42,841 nucleotides of DNA from Streptosporangiaceae bacterium NEAU-GS5 (GCA_017592665.1 JAGFNW010000053.1:1-42841), one strand, 5' to 3'; counted from the first letter of the stretch, positions 1 through 7,910 are shown. Notes: generated by a model not told the origin, from the sequence alone. A program made the numbers and translations.

Positions 1-59
1 GACAGGTACAACGCGACGGCGTCCGCCTTGAACTCCGGCGGATACGACTTCATCGCCAC
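1..59 (-). CDS. IS3-family transposase OrfA, N-terminal fragment (cut by window edge)
   Basis: Reading leftward from a GTG at 59, the peptide begins M-A-M-K-S-Y-P-P-E-F-K-A-D-A-V-A-L-Y, the standard opening of the helix-turn-helix OrfA of IS3-family elements. An AAGGAG-like ribosome site lies six bases before the GTG, so that start is preferred to the ATG two codons on. OrfA binds the element's ends and is normally fused to OrfB by programmed frameshifting. Only about 19 codons are inside the window, so intactness cannot be judged. The 150 bases to the right (60-210) probably hold the element's terminal sequence; no paired end is available to fix the boundary. Confidence 0.75.
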   Translation of the reverse strand, partial: MAMKSYPPEFKADAVALYL

Positions 60-210
60 GTGGAACTCCTTGTCTCCGGACTCCATCATCCGGCACTCAA
101 GGTGTCCACACCTCGGGGGGAGCGCCCGACAGCACACTTGGCGTGGACGGGGTCTTGGCACAGTTGCGCAGGATCTCGGCGGGGCGCTGGACATGATTTC
201 TGGCGGTTCA

Positions 211-978
211 TCACTCGGGTAGGGCGCCGGGCCAGGCGGCGATCTCCAGGTCCAGCCAGCGGATGCCGTACTCGCCCTGCCTGCCGAAATCGCGTGTGAC
301 GCGGAAGCCTAGACCGCGTGGCAACATGATTTCTCCTTCTTCGTCCAGGCCGCCGGGTTGGTCGCGGATGGCGATAGCGGGCGTGCCAGCGGGCAGGTGG
401 ATGCGCGCGGCGAAGCCGCGTACGGCTTCGCCGCCGGTGTAGACCTCGGCGGCGTCACGGTCGACGCTGGTTGAGATGTAGGCGCGGTCGGTCCACGTCA
501 GGCCGGTCAGGTCGCGGGTTTGCCAGTCATCGGGCAGTGCGAACCGGCCGTCCCCGAATCCTCTGTAGACCGTGATCGGGCGGTTGATCCGGGACAGGAC
601 CAGGGCCTGGTCAAGCAGTTCGATCGTGGCCGCGTGCTGTGGAGTGACTTCTGCGCTGCCACGTAACGCCGCGTTGACGTGAGGTTCGGCTAGGCGGGCG
701 GTGTCGAGGTTGCCGGCCTTGTTCCAGACGTAGTCGTGCAGGGCTGCGGAGATGGCTGCGTGCGCTCCTGGATCGAGGCCGGGCAGGTCGTCGATCGTGC
801 CCCGTTCGTAGTTCCATTTGATCGAGGGGAGGTCTTGTATCTGGTGCGGCATCAATGGCTGGGCGTCGTCGGGAGCAGGCATTTCGCGGTCCTGGGTGTG
901 GGCCGGTGATGTGGTCAGGGGGTGGCGCGGGTGTAGCCCGGGCCATCCGCTGGGCTCATGGCGTAGTGCGGCGGTCAT
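211..978 (-). CDS. ADP-ribosyltransferase of the R-S-E class (ADPRT-exoenzyme fold)
   Basis: The 255-residue product would move ADP-ribose from NAD+ to a target, probably a protein. All three signature elements of the R-S-E class are visible: an Arg in VYRG (residue 139), an S-T-S motif after a beta strand (YISTS, residues 167-171), and an E-x-E turn (E214-G-E216) just before a hydrophobic strand. The helix-rich region before VYRG (residues 55-135) matches the N-terminal lobe of C3/VIP2-like toxins and phage ADP-ribosyltransferases. No signal peptide is seen. An internal ATG at residue 33, with an AGGA-type site, could be the true start and would give 223 residues. It lies beside IS debris with no obvious immunity partner. 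The target is unknown: it could be a phage-borne modifier, a polymorphic-toxin remnant or a toxin of a toxin-antitoxin pair. Confidence 0.85.
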   Translation of the reverse strand: MTAALRHEPSGWPGLHPRHPLTTSPAHTQDREMPAPDDAQPLMPHQIQDLPSIKWNYERGTIDDLPGLDPGAHAAISAALHDYVWNKAGNLDTARLAEPHVNAALRGSAEVTPQHAATIELLDQALVLSRINRPITVYRGFGDGRFALPDDWQTRDLTGLTWTDRAYISTSVDRDAAEVYTGGEAVRGFAARIHLPAGTPAIAIRDQPGGLDEEGEIMLPRGLGFRVTRDFGRQGEYGIRWLDLEIAAWPGALPE

Positions 979-1616
979 ATCTGGTGCAGACCTCTTTGTG
1001 ACCGTTGTCTGGATGGGGGGAGAGAAAGTCTGGTCAGGCCGACGTCGAAGCCAATCTGGGACGGGCGGCCAGTTCCGTCACAAGCGTTGGCTCTGATCCT
1101 GCGGGAGCAGGCCGGTGGCCGAGTTCGCCTCAGCGCTCTCGTGGAGCCGATGGACGACGCCGGGTCGTGACCGGGCGGGAAGGCTGCCAGCGGGTCGGAT
1201 TCTGGGGGTGCTTTGCGAGATCGAGTTGGTCGATTGTGTCGCGAATTGGCGCCGCCGTAGGTTCGATGACGCTGCTCAGGGCGGGGCCCGCTGAGGTTCT
1301 CGCATGAATGGCCTGGCTTATCGGCCGTACAGGGGTGGGTACGGCGAGAATGCGAATCGCCGTGGGACCGAGCGACAGGCCGGCGTCGGCAGTGGCGCGA
1401 ACGGTGCGCATCTCGGTGGGGGAGGTGAGTGGGGTGGGCTCGGGCGGCAAATTCTCTGGGTGTTTGGGGGTCATCTGCCTGCGGTCGTGCCGCCGACTCC
1501 GAAGGCACGCTGAGGTATCCAGGGGCAGTGGGAGGGATGAGCCTTTGCGCCTGGCGATAGCGGACGGGTAAGTCGTTGCACTCACCTCCTCCAAGGGGGG
1601 CCAGTTTCTCAGGGGA
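979..1616. other. 638-base stretch without a confident gene
   Basis: A minus-strand reading from 1474 (or 1594) to 1130 gives 114-154 residues rich in Pro, Thr, Ala and Arg. A GGAGGAG sequence lies at its far upstream end, but no domain is recognised and overlapping frames are equally open, as is common in GC-rich DNA. It could be a small unconserved gene between the regulator and the ADP-ribosyltransferase, or simply non-coding. No strong hairpin or IS end was seen. Confidence 0.3.
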
Positions 1617-2312
1617 TCAGTCGAGGTCTTCGATGTCGGGATTGACGCGGTCGAATTCGGCCATCATGAGCCGGCGCCAGACGTCGATCCATGCGTCGGC
1701 GTCGCCGTGGCACATCTCGACGATGATGCGGACGACCGCCAGGTCGGGAAGTCCAGACTTGGCGGGGTGGAGGGCGTCGTACATCGTGCTGCGCGGGAGC
1801 CGCTGGCCGGGGCGGGGGTTGCCCGCCCAGGCACGCAGTCGGCGCAACTGGAGCCGGAACTGGCGATCGGTCCGGGCCTGCCGCGGGTCGGGAGGCGGGA
1901 CGGTGGAAGTGGGCGGGCTGGCTGCGACGGGTTCGGGGGCGATGACGCTAACGCTGCCGCGGAAGGCGTCACGGGCGGTGTTGCGCGAGGTGCTGCGAGC
2001 GGCGCGGCTTCGTCTGGGCTGACGGGAGGTGGCCCGAGTTCGCTCGTCTGCGGCCTGTGCCGCCTCCCACAGCGTCTTCCATGCGGAGTCGTCGGGATCG
2101 CCTTGGCATGCCTTGATGAAGTCGTAGGTCACCTGCCATGTCGGGCAGCGGTGGCCGGCTGCGGCATCGGCGAGTACCGACCGTGAGTGATGAATCGCGT
2201 GTGCCATCTCCTCATAAGACGGGCGGCCCGCCTCGGCTCGCTGGCGGCGTAGGGCGCGAGCGAGTTCCTGTGTAGGGCCGTCGCCTCGGATGGGCTTTTC
2301 GGGTCGTCCCAT
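1617..2312 (-). CDS. Two-domain helix-turn-helix regulator (XRE-like)
   Basis: The 231-residue protein has two related DNA-binding-like halves joined by a Ser/Arg/Pro-rich linker. The first (about residues 13-88) runs L-A-R-A-L-R-R, then SYEEMAHAI, then a recognition-helix-like stretch ending in CPTW, then a helix with D-P-x-x-xW. The second (about 150-222) repeats the layout with STMYDAL, LPDLAVVRIIVEMCHGD and a W-x-x-x-W-R-R end. Actinomycetes carry many such proteins, in which an HTH is followed by a conserved C-G-D-x-x-xW-x-x-xW element; they are taken to be transcription factors. The small ORFs at 2342-2802 lie just upstream on the same strand and may be co-transcribed. The operator is unknown. 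The start at 2312 is the first Met; no strong ribosome site was found. Confidence 0.75.
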   Translation of the reverse strand: MGRPEKPIRGDGPTQELARALRRQRAEAGRPSYEEMAHAIHHSRSVLADAAAGHRCPTWQVTYDFIKACQGDPDDSAWKTLWEAAQAADERTRATSRQPRRSRAARSTSRNTARDAFRGSVSVIAPEPVAASPPTSTVPPPDPRQARTDRQFRLQLRRLRAWAGNPRPGQRLPRSTMYDALHPAKSGLPDLAVVRIIVEMCHGDADAWIDVWRRLMMAEFDRVNPDIEDLD

Positions 2313-2341
2313 GGCGATATCGGGGATCTGGTGGGCGCGGC

Positions 2342-2620
2342 TCAGCTCACCACCTCATCCGGCCAGCACAGATAGCGTTGACGGTGTCCGAGTGGCGATC
2401 CCGTCAGGGCGGGTAGGTTGCCGATGGTCATGGTCAGTGCGGTGAGCGCAAGAGTAAGGGCCAGTGCGGGCTCTACGCCCAGCGTGGCCATGACCACGAT
2501 GAATGCCAGCACCACCACCCAGATCAGGGCCCGGATCACGATCCGGACAGGAGGGTGGACGGGGCCGGGGACTGGCAGGGATTGCAGGCGACGATGAGCG
2601 TGGAACATGATCTCTCTCAC
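2342..2620 (-). CDS. Small two-helix membrane protein
   Basis: The 92-residue product has a basic N-terminus followed by two adjacent hydrophobic segments (about residues 27-45 and 50-70, separated by GVEP). It is predicted to be a small inner-membrane protein with a short cytoplasmic tail. The GTG start at 2620 overlaps the TGA of the upstream 61-codon reading frame (GTGA), a usual sign of translational coupling. An internal ATG at residue 5 is an alternative. No family is recognised. The stop is 29 bases before the HTH gene start, so the two may share a transcript. Confidence 0.5.
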   Translation of the reverse strand: MREIMFHAHRRLQSLPVPGPVHPPVRIVIRALIWVVVLAFIVVMATLGVEPALALTLALTALTMTIGNLPALTGSPLGHRQRYLCWPDEVVS

Positions 2621-2802
2621 AGGTGTCGTGGGTCCGGATGAGCAAAGCGCGGACCATGCTGGGCCTCGTGCAGGTATGGCAGTTCAGGGCTTGCCCTTCC
2701 TGAACTTTCTGCACGAGGGCCGTCGGTCCGCTGCTTTCGCATCATGACCTGTTCGTTGATAGACCGTGAGGCTTGGTCAGTTGTTTCTAGCTTTTCGGAC
2801 AA
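2617..2802 (-). CDS. Small hypothetical protein, possibly coupled to the membrane protein
   Basis: This 61-residue hydrophilic product has no recognised domain. Its support is positional: its stop overlaps the start of the following small membrane-protein gene by four bases, and it reads in the same direction as the HTH gene beyond. Composition is charged (many Arg, Glu, Gln) with no membrane segment. It may equally be a chance frame, since short open frames are common at this GC content. Confidence 0.3.
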   Translation of the reverse strand: MSEKLETTDQASRSINEQVMMRKQRTDGPRAESSGRASPELPYLHEAQHGPRFAHPDPRHL

Positions 2803-3344
2803 TATTTCTCGATCGCGAAATAGATCCCTTTGAGCGATCTACTCGGGTTAGACCGGGGCTCGCATCGGCAGCGTTGCCCGTGAAAGCTACGCAAACCGGT
2901 CTAAAAATGCGTCCGGGACAATCCGAGGTCGTCCGAGCTTGGACGGAGTCTTCCGATAGATGCCTTGAAAACCCGCCGGTGAGTCATTCTCAATACGAGT
3001 CCTTCTCCACCAGGGAAAGACTCCGAGTTCCCCGTCATAGACGGGACCTCCAGGAGCGTCGTTCGCGGTCCGGATGAGCAACTGGAACGAAACACCACGG
3101 CCTCTCCGTTGCCCCGGGGAGGCCGTTTGTCTCGCGAATGAGATTCGGACAAGCTCCTTCGCGCTCGTGTCAGACAACCGCTGCTATGCCAACCGCGCCA
3201 TCCTTGAGCCGTAGACGGCTACAGAGCCTCGGGTGGTGTCGTCGACGCGTTCGCGGCGTGGTCTTTACTTGCACAAAACGAAAGAAGCCACGCACTCGCT
3301 GACAAACCGGCGTACGGCTGGATTCCGGCTTGGACAGGCCGGCG
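2803..3344. other. Intergenic stretch before the IS, holding one strong hairpin
   Basis: No frame here shows a recognisable protein. The base composition is slightly less GC-rich than the neighbours. The only clear structure is the hairpin at 3097-3126, listed separately. A weaker paired segment (GCGTGG near 3255-3276 with CCACGC near 3290-3296) lies closer to the IS. The left IS boundary at 3345 ends the stretch. Confidence 0.4.
3097..3126 (+). terminator. Hairpin, candidate transcription terminator
   Basis: ACGGCCTCTCC pairs with GGGGAGGCCGT across an 8-base loop, giving an 11-bp stem with one G-T pair. The + strand continues TTGT, a weak U-rich tail. Actinomycete intrinsic terminators often lack a long U tract. 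It could work in either direction. No confident gene ends immediately beside it, so it may be left over from a lost gene. Confidence 0.45.
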
Positions 3345-4553
3345 TGTGGGGTGCACTTATTCGATTTGGCACTCCTACCTGGGATTATGCGGCGATCAAG
3401 GTGGATCGTCGGACATGGTCGTAGTCCATGACATGGTCGGTGCTCTACTTGATTGTTCGGGGTCTGGTCGCAGGGCTGATGCTGTTCACGCGGAGCGACA
3501 GCGGCAAGGAGATCGAGATCTTGGTGCTCCGGCATGAGGTCGCCGTGCTGCGCCGGCAGATCGCCCGGCCGCTGCTGCAACCGGCCGATCGAGTGTGGCT
3601 GACCGCGCTGTCACGCCGATTGCCGCGCATCCGGCGGAACGCGTTCTTCATCACCCCGGCAGCACTTCTGGCCTGGCACCGCGACCTGATCCGACGACGA
3701 TGGCGATATCCCCGGCGGACACCAGGTCGACCGCCGACCGCCAAGACCGTACGTGATCTGGTGCTCCGGATGGCGCGGGACAACCCCGACTGGGGGTACA
3801 AGCGCATCCATGGCGAGCTTAAGAACCTGGGCCATCAGCTCTCGCCGACCATGGTGCGGATGATCCTGGTTCGGGCAGGGCTTGTTCCGCACCCCGCCGG
3901 TCGGGGCCGATCTGGAAGCAGTTTCTCACCGCCCAAGCCGAAGGTATCATCGCCACCGACTTCTTCCACGTGGAGACCGTGTTCGGGGCCCGGCTGTACG
4001 CGTTGGTCTTCATCGAGCACGTCAACCGGCGTGTCCATCTGGCCGGCGTGACCGCCCACCCGACTGGGGACTGGGTGGTGCAGCAGGCCCGGAACCTCGT
4101 CATGGACCTGGGCGAGCGCATGGCCACGGTGAAGTTCCTCATCCACGATCGCGACATCAAATTCACCGCGGCCTTCGACCAGGTGTTCCTCAGCCAAGGC
4201 TGCCGAATCATCCGCACGCCGATCCGCGCGCCGCAGGCCAACGCCATCTGCGAACGCTGGATCGGAAGTGCCCGCCGCGAGTGCCTGGATCGACTCCTGA
4301 TCCTCGGCGAGCGGCACTGCAGAGCTGTGCTACGCACCTATGCTGATCACTACAACTGAGGGCGACCGCGCCGATCTTTGCAGCACCGTCCTCCCGATCC
4401 GCCGTCGCAACTCCTCGACCTGACCAGGTGCCGGATCGAACGCCGCCCGATCCTCGGCGGGATCATCAACGAATACTCCAGGGCCGCGTGGAAGATCTCA
4501 AGCCGACCGCATAATGCCAGGCCAGCGTCCGATTCGAGTTTCCGCATCCCACA
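3345..4553 (+). mobile_element. Decayed insertion sequence of the rve (DDE integrase-core) type, copy 1
   Basis: The ends were set by comparison with the intact relative at 26,072-27,279. Both copies start with TGTGGGGTGCA on the transposase-start side and finish with the complement of TGTGGGATGCGG on the other, forming an imperfect terminal inverted repeat. Homology stops abruptly at TGTGGG and CCCACA in both copies. The length (1,209 bp) equals that of the intact copy (1,208 bp) within a base. No convincing target duplication is visible. The element carries a broken transposase and cuts off the start of the gene at 4554-5190. Confidence 0.75.
3428..4493 (+). pseudogene. rve/IS3-superfamily transposase, inactivated by frameshifts
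   Basis: The N-terminal part (LRHEVAVLRRQIARP, the RRWRYP and GRPPTAKT blocks, and NPDWGYKRIHGELK) is in one frame to about 3905. The catalytic core then continues in another frame to 4359 (FFHVETVFG, FLIHDRDIKFTAAFD, AICERWIGSARRECLDRLL). After HYN a third shift is needed to reach the C-terminus GGIINEYSRAA near 4490. It matches the intact 358-residue copy at 26,133-27,209 block by block. Besides the frameshifts, the first catalytic Asp of the DDE triad appears as Glu (HVE where the intact copy has HID). The gene is therefore dead twice over. Confidence 0.85.
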
Positions 4554-5190
4554 GGTGCTTCAAGAGCTTGTCGATGGGGTGCGGGCAAGAAAGCAGCCTT
4601 CGCGGGTCAGCTCTCTGATCGATCCGCTACGCCAGGAGCTCTTGCCATCAGTCACCATACTCGGGCGCCGGGGAGGGATGCTCTTCGCTCAGCAGAGAGA
4701 GACCGATTCCTTCTTCAAGCGGCTTGCACAGGAGCCCATAGAGGAGGACGCGGCCGAGAATATCGTAGAAATTATCGACGAGTTTTTCAAGAGAGCTCGA
4801 AGTGAAGCAACAGTGGGTGAGGTCGCGCAGGTTGGATTAGGTCAGGCCGGTTCTCGGTCGAAGGACGGGCTGACCGTCGCCCTACAACAATTGGCGCAGG
4901 TTGCTGACGTCCCCGAGGTAGCGCTTTGGGGAGCGGCGAAAACTGTGTTACCTAAACGACAAGATATTCAAGCACGTGGAGCAGCCGACTGTCTCAGGGT
5001 GACCGTCCCGTCCCCTCTTAACCGCGTAGTGGTGGCTACGGCGTTGTTCTTGGCGGCGTGGGAGCACGTACTCGAAGTGGATGGCCAAGCGTGTAAACAG
5101 GCAATCGGTGCTGCAAAGCTGTTCGTTCGGGAGTTCCCACCGGGTTTCGAAATCCTCGCTGACGAGCTCGATCAAATAGATGCGCGCTAA
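4554..5190 (+). CDS. Unknown protein, 5' end replaced by IS copy 1
   Basis: An open frame of about 211 residues runs from the IS end to a stop at 5190. It starts inside the IS in frame, so the original start is lost and any product would be an IS-gene chimera. The sequence looks protein-like: mixed charged and hydrophobic blocks (LIDPLRQELLPSVTILGRRGG, an Asp/Glu-rich helix, a Val/Ala-rich helix near VVATALFLAAW, and a C-terminal EILADELDQIDAR). The base composition is less GC-rich than the surroundings, which suggests foreign origin. I do not recognise the family, and no catalytic motif stands out. Confidence 0.5.
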
Positions 5191-5383
5191 TGCGGCGTAT
5201 ATTCTGACACGCCAGCTGTAACCGCCGTCCGCCGTCCATGAGGTACCCCAAGAAGGCTTGCACGATCTCTTCGGCATGACCGTGCAGCGGCAACAGCTCC
5301 CAGCCGACTCTGGCCGGGTCGTCGACAACGAGGGCCCGGTCGGCGGCCACCGGCCGGCGGGTCGTACGCCAGCGTATCCTGTG

Positions 5384-5403
5384 GGTGCCGAGAATTGTGT
5401 CAC
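5384..5403 (+). repeat. Orphan IS terminal-repeat-like sequence
   Basis: GGTGCCGAGAATTGTGTCAC matches, with few changes, the inverted ends of the IS at 39,919-41,130 (GTGCCGGAAATG...TGTCAC) and the orphan copy at 32,098-32,117. The similarity continues inward as CTTTGAGC. It is oriented as a left end with the element body to the right, but no matching transposase follows, so the rest of that element seems to have been lost. Confidence 0.55.
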
Positions 5404-5466
5404 TGGCTTTGAGCTTCGGCGTCGCCTTGATCGCAGTCGGCAGGCCTATACAAGGTGCCAAATCTA

Positions 5467-5488
5467 TCGGTGCTGAGTTGGTGCTGAC
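5467..5488 (+). repeat. 22-base repeat TCGGTGCTGAGTTGGTGCTGAC, copy 1
   Basis: This is identical to the copy at 5757-5778 and differs at two positions from the copy at 7756-7777, just after the integrase stop. It holds an internal duplication of GGTGCTGA. Copies 1 and 3 both stand 63-70 bases upstream of an acyl-CoA dehydrogenase 3'-end fragment. A role in integrase arm binding or as the conserved tail of integrase genes is an inference. Confidence 0.6.
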
Positions 5489-5546
5489 CCCGGCCGCTCG
5501 ACTAGGGCGCTGATCTGCGGAAACTGGCTGTATGTCGACTGTCTTC

Positions 5547-5594
5547 ACCATTTTCGAGGGGACCAGGGAGATTCAGCGGTTGATCATCGGTCCG
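5547..5594 (+). pseudogene. Acyl-CoA dehydrogenase C-terminal fragment, copy 1
   Basis: The reading TIFEGTREIQRLIIGP is the near-invariant C-terminal signature of acyl-CoA dehydrogenases (Y/F-E-G-T-x-x-I-Q-R-L-x-I), which lies near the FAD and substrate site. Nothing of the preceding 350 or so residues is present. A second, independent fragment occurs at 7830-7910 beyond the integrase. The pair suggests that the 3' end of such a gene served as an integration target. Confidence 0.6.
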
Positions 5595-5756
5595 TGCTTG
5601 TGCTGGCTTCCCTGGACCACTGATGTTTCCGCAGTTAGGTGCCCTATACGGCGAAGCTTTCGTGATCGTAGGCTACGGGATGTCGGCCGCTTCATGATCG
5701 GCTTTAATGTAGCGAATTATCCGATTGGTTCCGGTTCGTTCCGATTGTCTCCCATT

Positions 5757-5778
5757 TCGGTGCTGAGTTGGTGCTGAC
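5757..5778 (+). repeat. 22-base repeat TCGGTGCTGAGTTGGTGCTGAC, copy 2
   Basis: This copy is identical to the one at 5467-5488. No dehydrogenase fragment follows it. Instead an rve-IS C-terminal remnant begins 37 bases downstream, which may have replaced the expected flank. Confidence 0.55.
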
Positions 5779-5815
5779 TTGTCGGCGTCGACGTTGATGC
5801 AAGACCGGTGACATG

Positions 5816-5878
5816 TCATGCGACCTGGGCTTGTGCGTAGATCGGTCCGTCGGGCTGATCGCGGCGGATGATGTAGGC
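5816..5878 (-). pseudogene. Transposase C-terminal remnant (relative of the IS at 39.9 kb)
   Basis: The minus-strand reading AYIIRRDQPDGPIYAQAQVA plus stop parallels the last residues of the transposase at 39,939 (IIRRDRLGGLIHEYAQVA). The DNA beyond the stop (CATGCGACCTGGGC and its flank) is also shared. The fragment is about 20 codons long, and the rest of the element is gone. It shows that this IS type has inserted here more than once. Confidence 0.6.
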
Positions 5879-6327
5879 GTTGCGCGCTCGGATCTACTAC
5901 GGGGTGGATGGCTTTCCTGTTGGGGGTTGCTGAGCCCGAACGCGGCGGGGGCGTTGTGGTGAGCCTTCGCCGGTCTTGATGAGCGCTGATCACAGCAGCG
6001 GGGCGGCTCGGGGTCAGATATCAGATCGGCCGCGAAATTTCTTGTCCCGTCTGGGGGCTTCTGGCCGGTATTGGTCAATGTCAGCTCACCTAAGAATGGC
6101 GGTCGCCGGGTGAGGCGTAGATCGATTCGGATGGCCACCTGGAGCGCGATGCGGGTTTTAGGACGTGGCGATCTTGAGGGTCTCATCTGGTGGGTGCGCC
6201 CTGGTGGTCGCCACTGTCACCGCTACCGTCGCTGACCCTGTCGAACATCTGAGCGTCGTAATCGGGGCGATCAGTCTGTCGCCGTCGAGCGGGGTGACGG
6301 TGCTGGTCGGGGGGTGGATCGGGTGGG
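5879..6327. other. Intergenic stretch upstream of the excisionase
   Basis: No gene is supported in these 450 bases. Open frames on the minus strand are Pro/Arg/Ser-rich shadows. The stretch presumably contains the promoter for the excisionase-integrase pair, but no clear -35/-10 pair stands out. Confidence 0.35.
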
Positions 6328-6618
6328 GTGAGGTCGGTCGTTGGGGCGGGAGGGGTGGTGGAGGGAAAGCGACTTGCACACGGTGGTGAAGGCGAGCGTG
6401 GATCGGCTGATCGGTCGGGGCGTACGGGTTCGAAGGGTTCTGTCGGTGGGTCGAATCGGTTGCTGTCGGTTCAGGAGGTGGCCGATTACCTGGGTGTCCC
6501 GAAGAAGACCGTTTATGCGTGCTGGCGGTCGTGGGGACTGCACGTCTACAAGGTGGGGCGGCACCTGAAGTTCCGGCAGCGGCATGTCGAGGACTGGCTG
6601 GACGATCAGGAGGTGTAG
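6328..6618 (+). CDS. xis: Excisionase / MerR-type helix-turn-helix protein (HTH_17)
   Basis: The C-terminal half (residues 45-96) is a textbook small winged-helix excisionase domain: LLSVQEVADYLGVPKKTVYACW, a VGRHLKF wing, and ending VEDWLDD. Such proteins bend DNA at attachment sites and steer an integrase toward excision. The first 40 residues are low-complexity Gly/Arg-rich sequence, so the true start is probably further in (an alternative GTG or TTG); 6328 is the longest reading. The stop is six bases before the integrase start, the usual xis-int arrangement of actinomycete integrative elements. Confidence 0.8.
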   Translation: MRSVVGAGGVVEGKRLAHGGEGERGSADRSGRTGSKGSVGGSNRLLSVQEVADYLGVPKKTVYACWRSWGLHVYKVGRHLKFRQRHVEDWLDDQEV

Positions 6619-6624
6619 CCGCCT

Positions 6625-7751
6625 GTGGCGACATTGATCAAGCGCTGCTCGTGTGAGCAGACCGTGTGGGCGTCGTGTCCGCATAGCTGGGTGGTCCGTT
6701 ACCGCGGTGATGGGGGGCGTGCCGGCCGGCAGCGGGAACGGCGTTTCACTGATCGACGCGAGGCCCGCGATTTCCTGCTGAAGGTGGAGTACGACAAGCG
6801 GGCCGGTGTCTTCATCGATCCGGCCGATGGCCGCGTGCGTTTCCAGGACTATGCGCAGCTGTGGCTGGATCAGCGGGTGATCGCCGAGCGTACGGTCGAG
6901 GGGTATGAGTCGGTGCTGCGGGTGCACATCAACCCCGCTTTCGGCACTAAGTACCTGGGCGTGATCCGTCGGTCGGATATCAAGAATCTGGTGGCGACGA
7001 TGCGCCGTAAGGGGTTGAGCGGCAGCCGGATCGCCGCGGCCCATCTGGTGATCCATGCGGTATTCAACGAGGCGGTGCGCGACAAGCTTCTGTCAGAGTC
7101 GCCGTGCGTCGATATCGAGTTGCCCGTGGTTTCGCGGCGGCACGACTTCATTGTTCCGACGCGGGATCAGGTGGAGGCGTTGGCCGCCGATCTTCCTGGC
7201 GATTGGGCGGCCACGATCTGGTTGATGCATGGCTGTGGGCTGCGCATCGGTGAGGCGCTCGCGGTCAGCCTGAAATGCCGGATCGCCGGCGGGCAGGTGT
7301 TGCGGGTCACGGAACAGGTCAGTCCTCGGGCACGGGTGGTGGCCTTGAAGTTCCGTAATCGGGGCGACTATCGCGACATCCCACTGCCGCGGTATGTGTC
7401 GGAGGCGATCGACAAGCACGTTGCCGACCACGGAACGGGGAGGGGGGTTATCTGTTCCAGGGGCGCAAGCAGCGATTCGTTGTCCGGCGCACCTATCAGG
7501 AGGACTTCGCTCACGCCGCCCGCAAGGTCGGGCTGCCGGCTGGGTTCACGCCGCATTCGCTTCGTCACTTGTTCGCCTCGACCGCTCTGGCCGCGGGCAT
7601 CCCTATCACCGAGGTCTCCCGATGGCTCGGCCATAGGAGCCTGGAGGTGACTCATCAGACCTATGGGCACCTGATTCCGGCCTCTGTCGGCCGAGCCCGT
7701 GACATCCTGGACACCCTCTTCCGGCCGTCCCCGTCGCCTGATGTTCCGTGA
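6625..7751 (+). pseudogene. int: Tyrosine recombinase (phage-type integrase) with one frameshift
   Basis: The N-terminus (KRCSC, WVVRYR, RRFTDRREARDFL) and the SAM-like core-binding domain (YAQLWLDQRV, TVEGYESVLRVHINP) are in frame from 6625. The catalytic domain contains the first Arg in GCGLRIGEAL. Within a G run at about 7437-7448 the frame shifts by one base. The second frame then supplies the rest: FTPHSLRHLFAST (H-x-x-R), the WLGH motif and the Tyr nucleophile in THQTYGHL, ending at 7751. All catalytic residues survive, so a single-base homopolymer error, either real or from sequencing, is the only defect. The gene follows an excisionase and is flanked by dehydrogenase C-terminal fragments, suggesting a small integrated element whose cargo is gone. 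Confidence 0.85.
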
Positions 7752-7755
7752 CATC

Positions 7756-7777
7756 TCGGTGCTGATTCGGTGCTGAC
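7756..7777 (+). repeat. 22-base repeat, copy 3 (after the integrase stop)
   Basis: TCGGTGCTGATTCGGTGCTGAC starts five bases after the integrase stop and matches the copies at 5467 and 5757 at 20 of 22 positions. An acyl-CoA dehydrogenase 3'-end fragment follows after the same interval as at copy 1. This copy shows that the repeat belongs to the integrase-proximal end of the element. Confidence 0.6.
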
Positions 7778-7829
7778 AACGCGGCTGGTATACCCCTTCT
7801 GGCCTGCGCAAACTGGGTGCCGGTCGGCG

Positions 7830-7910
7830 ATCCTGCAGATAGTCGAGGGTACGAATCAGATCCAGCGCCTGGTCATCGGCCGCGCCATCGCCAAGGGCGA
7901 TTTGCTGTGA
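7830..7910 (+). pseudogene. Acyl-CoA dehydrogenase C-terminal fragment, copy 2
   Basis: ILQIVEGTNQIQRLVIGR followed by AIAKGDLL and a stop is a complete, well-conserved dehydrogenase C-terminus of 26 residues with no upstream domain. It starts 53 bases after the 22-base repeat. Compared with the fragment at 5547 it is clearly homologous but not identical. The two do not form a fresh perfect direct repeat, so they either decayed or came from different integration events. Confidence 0.65.

Larger units (their letters stand above)
5191..5546. other. Gene-poor stretch with an orphan IS end and a 22-base repeat
   Basis: No confident gene is present. A minus-strand frame (5551-5036) has some protein-like patches around HGHAEEIVQAF but runs through the features below and overlaps the 4554-5190 frame. 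At 5384-5403 lies a close relative of the terminal repeat of the IS at 39.9-41.1 kb. At 5467-5488 lies the first copy of a 22-base repeat that also precedes the second acyl-CoA dehydrogenase fragment. Confidence 0.4.

Noticed and set aside
975-1508. 177-codon minus-strand frame upstream of the ADP-ribosyltransferase
   Set aside because: Arg/His/Pro-rich with no hydrophobic core; three overlapping frames in the same DNA are equally open.
5036-5551. Minus-strand frame with patches such as HGHAEEIVQAF
   Set aside because: It runs through the orphan IS end and the 22-base repeat and overlaps the 4554-5190 gene; no domain recognised.
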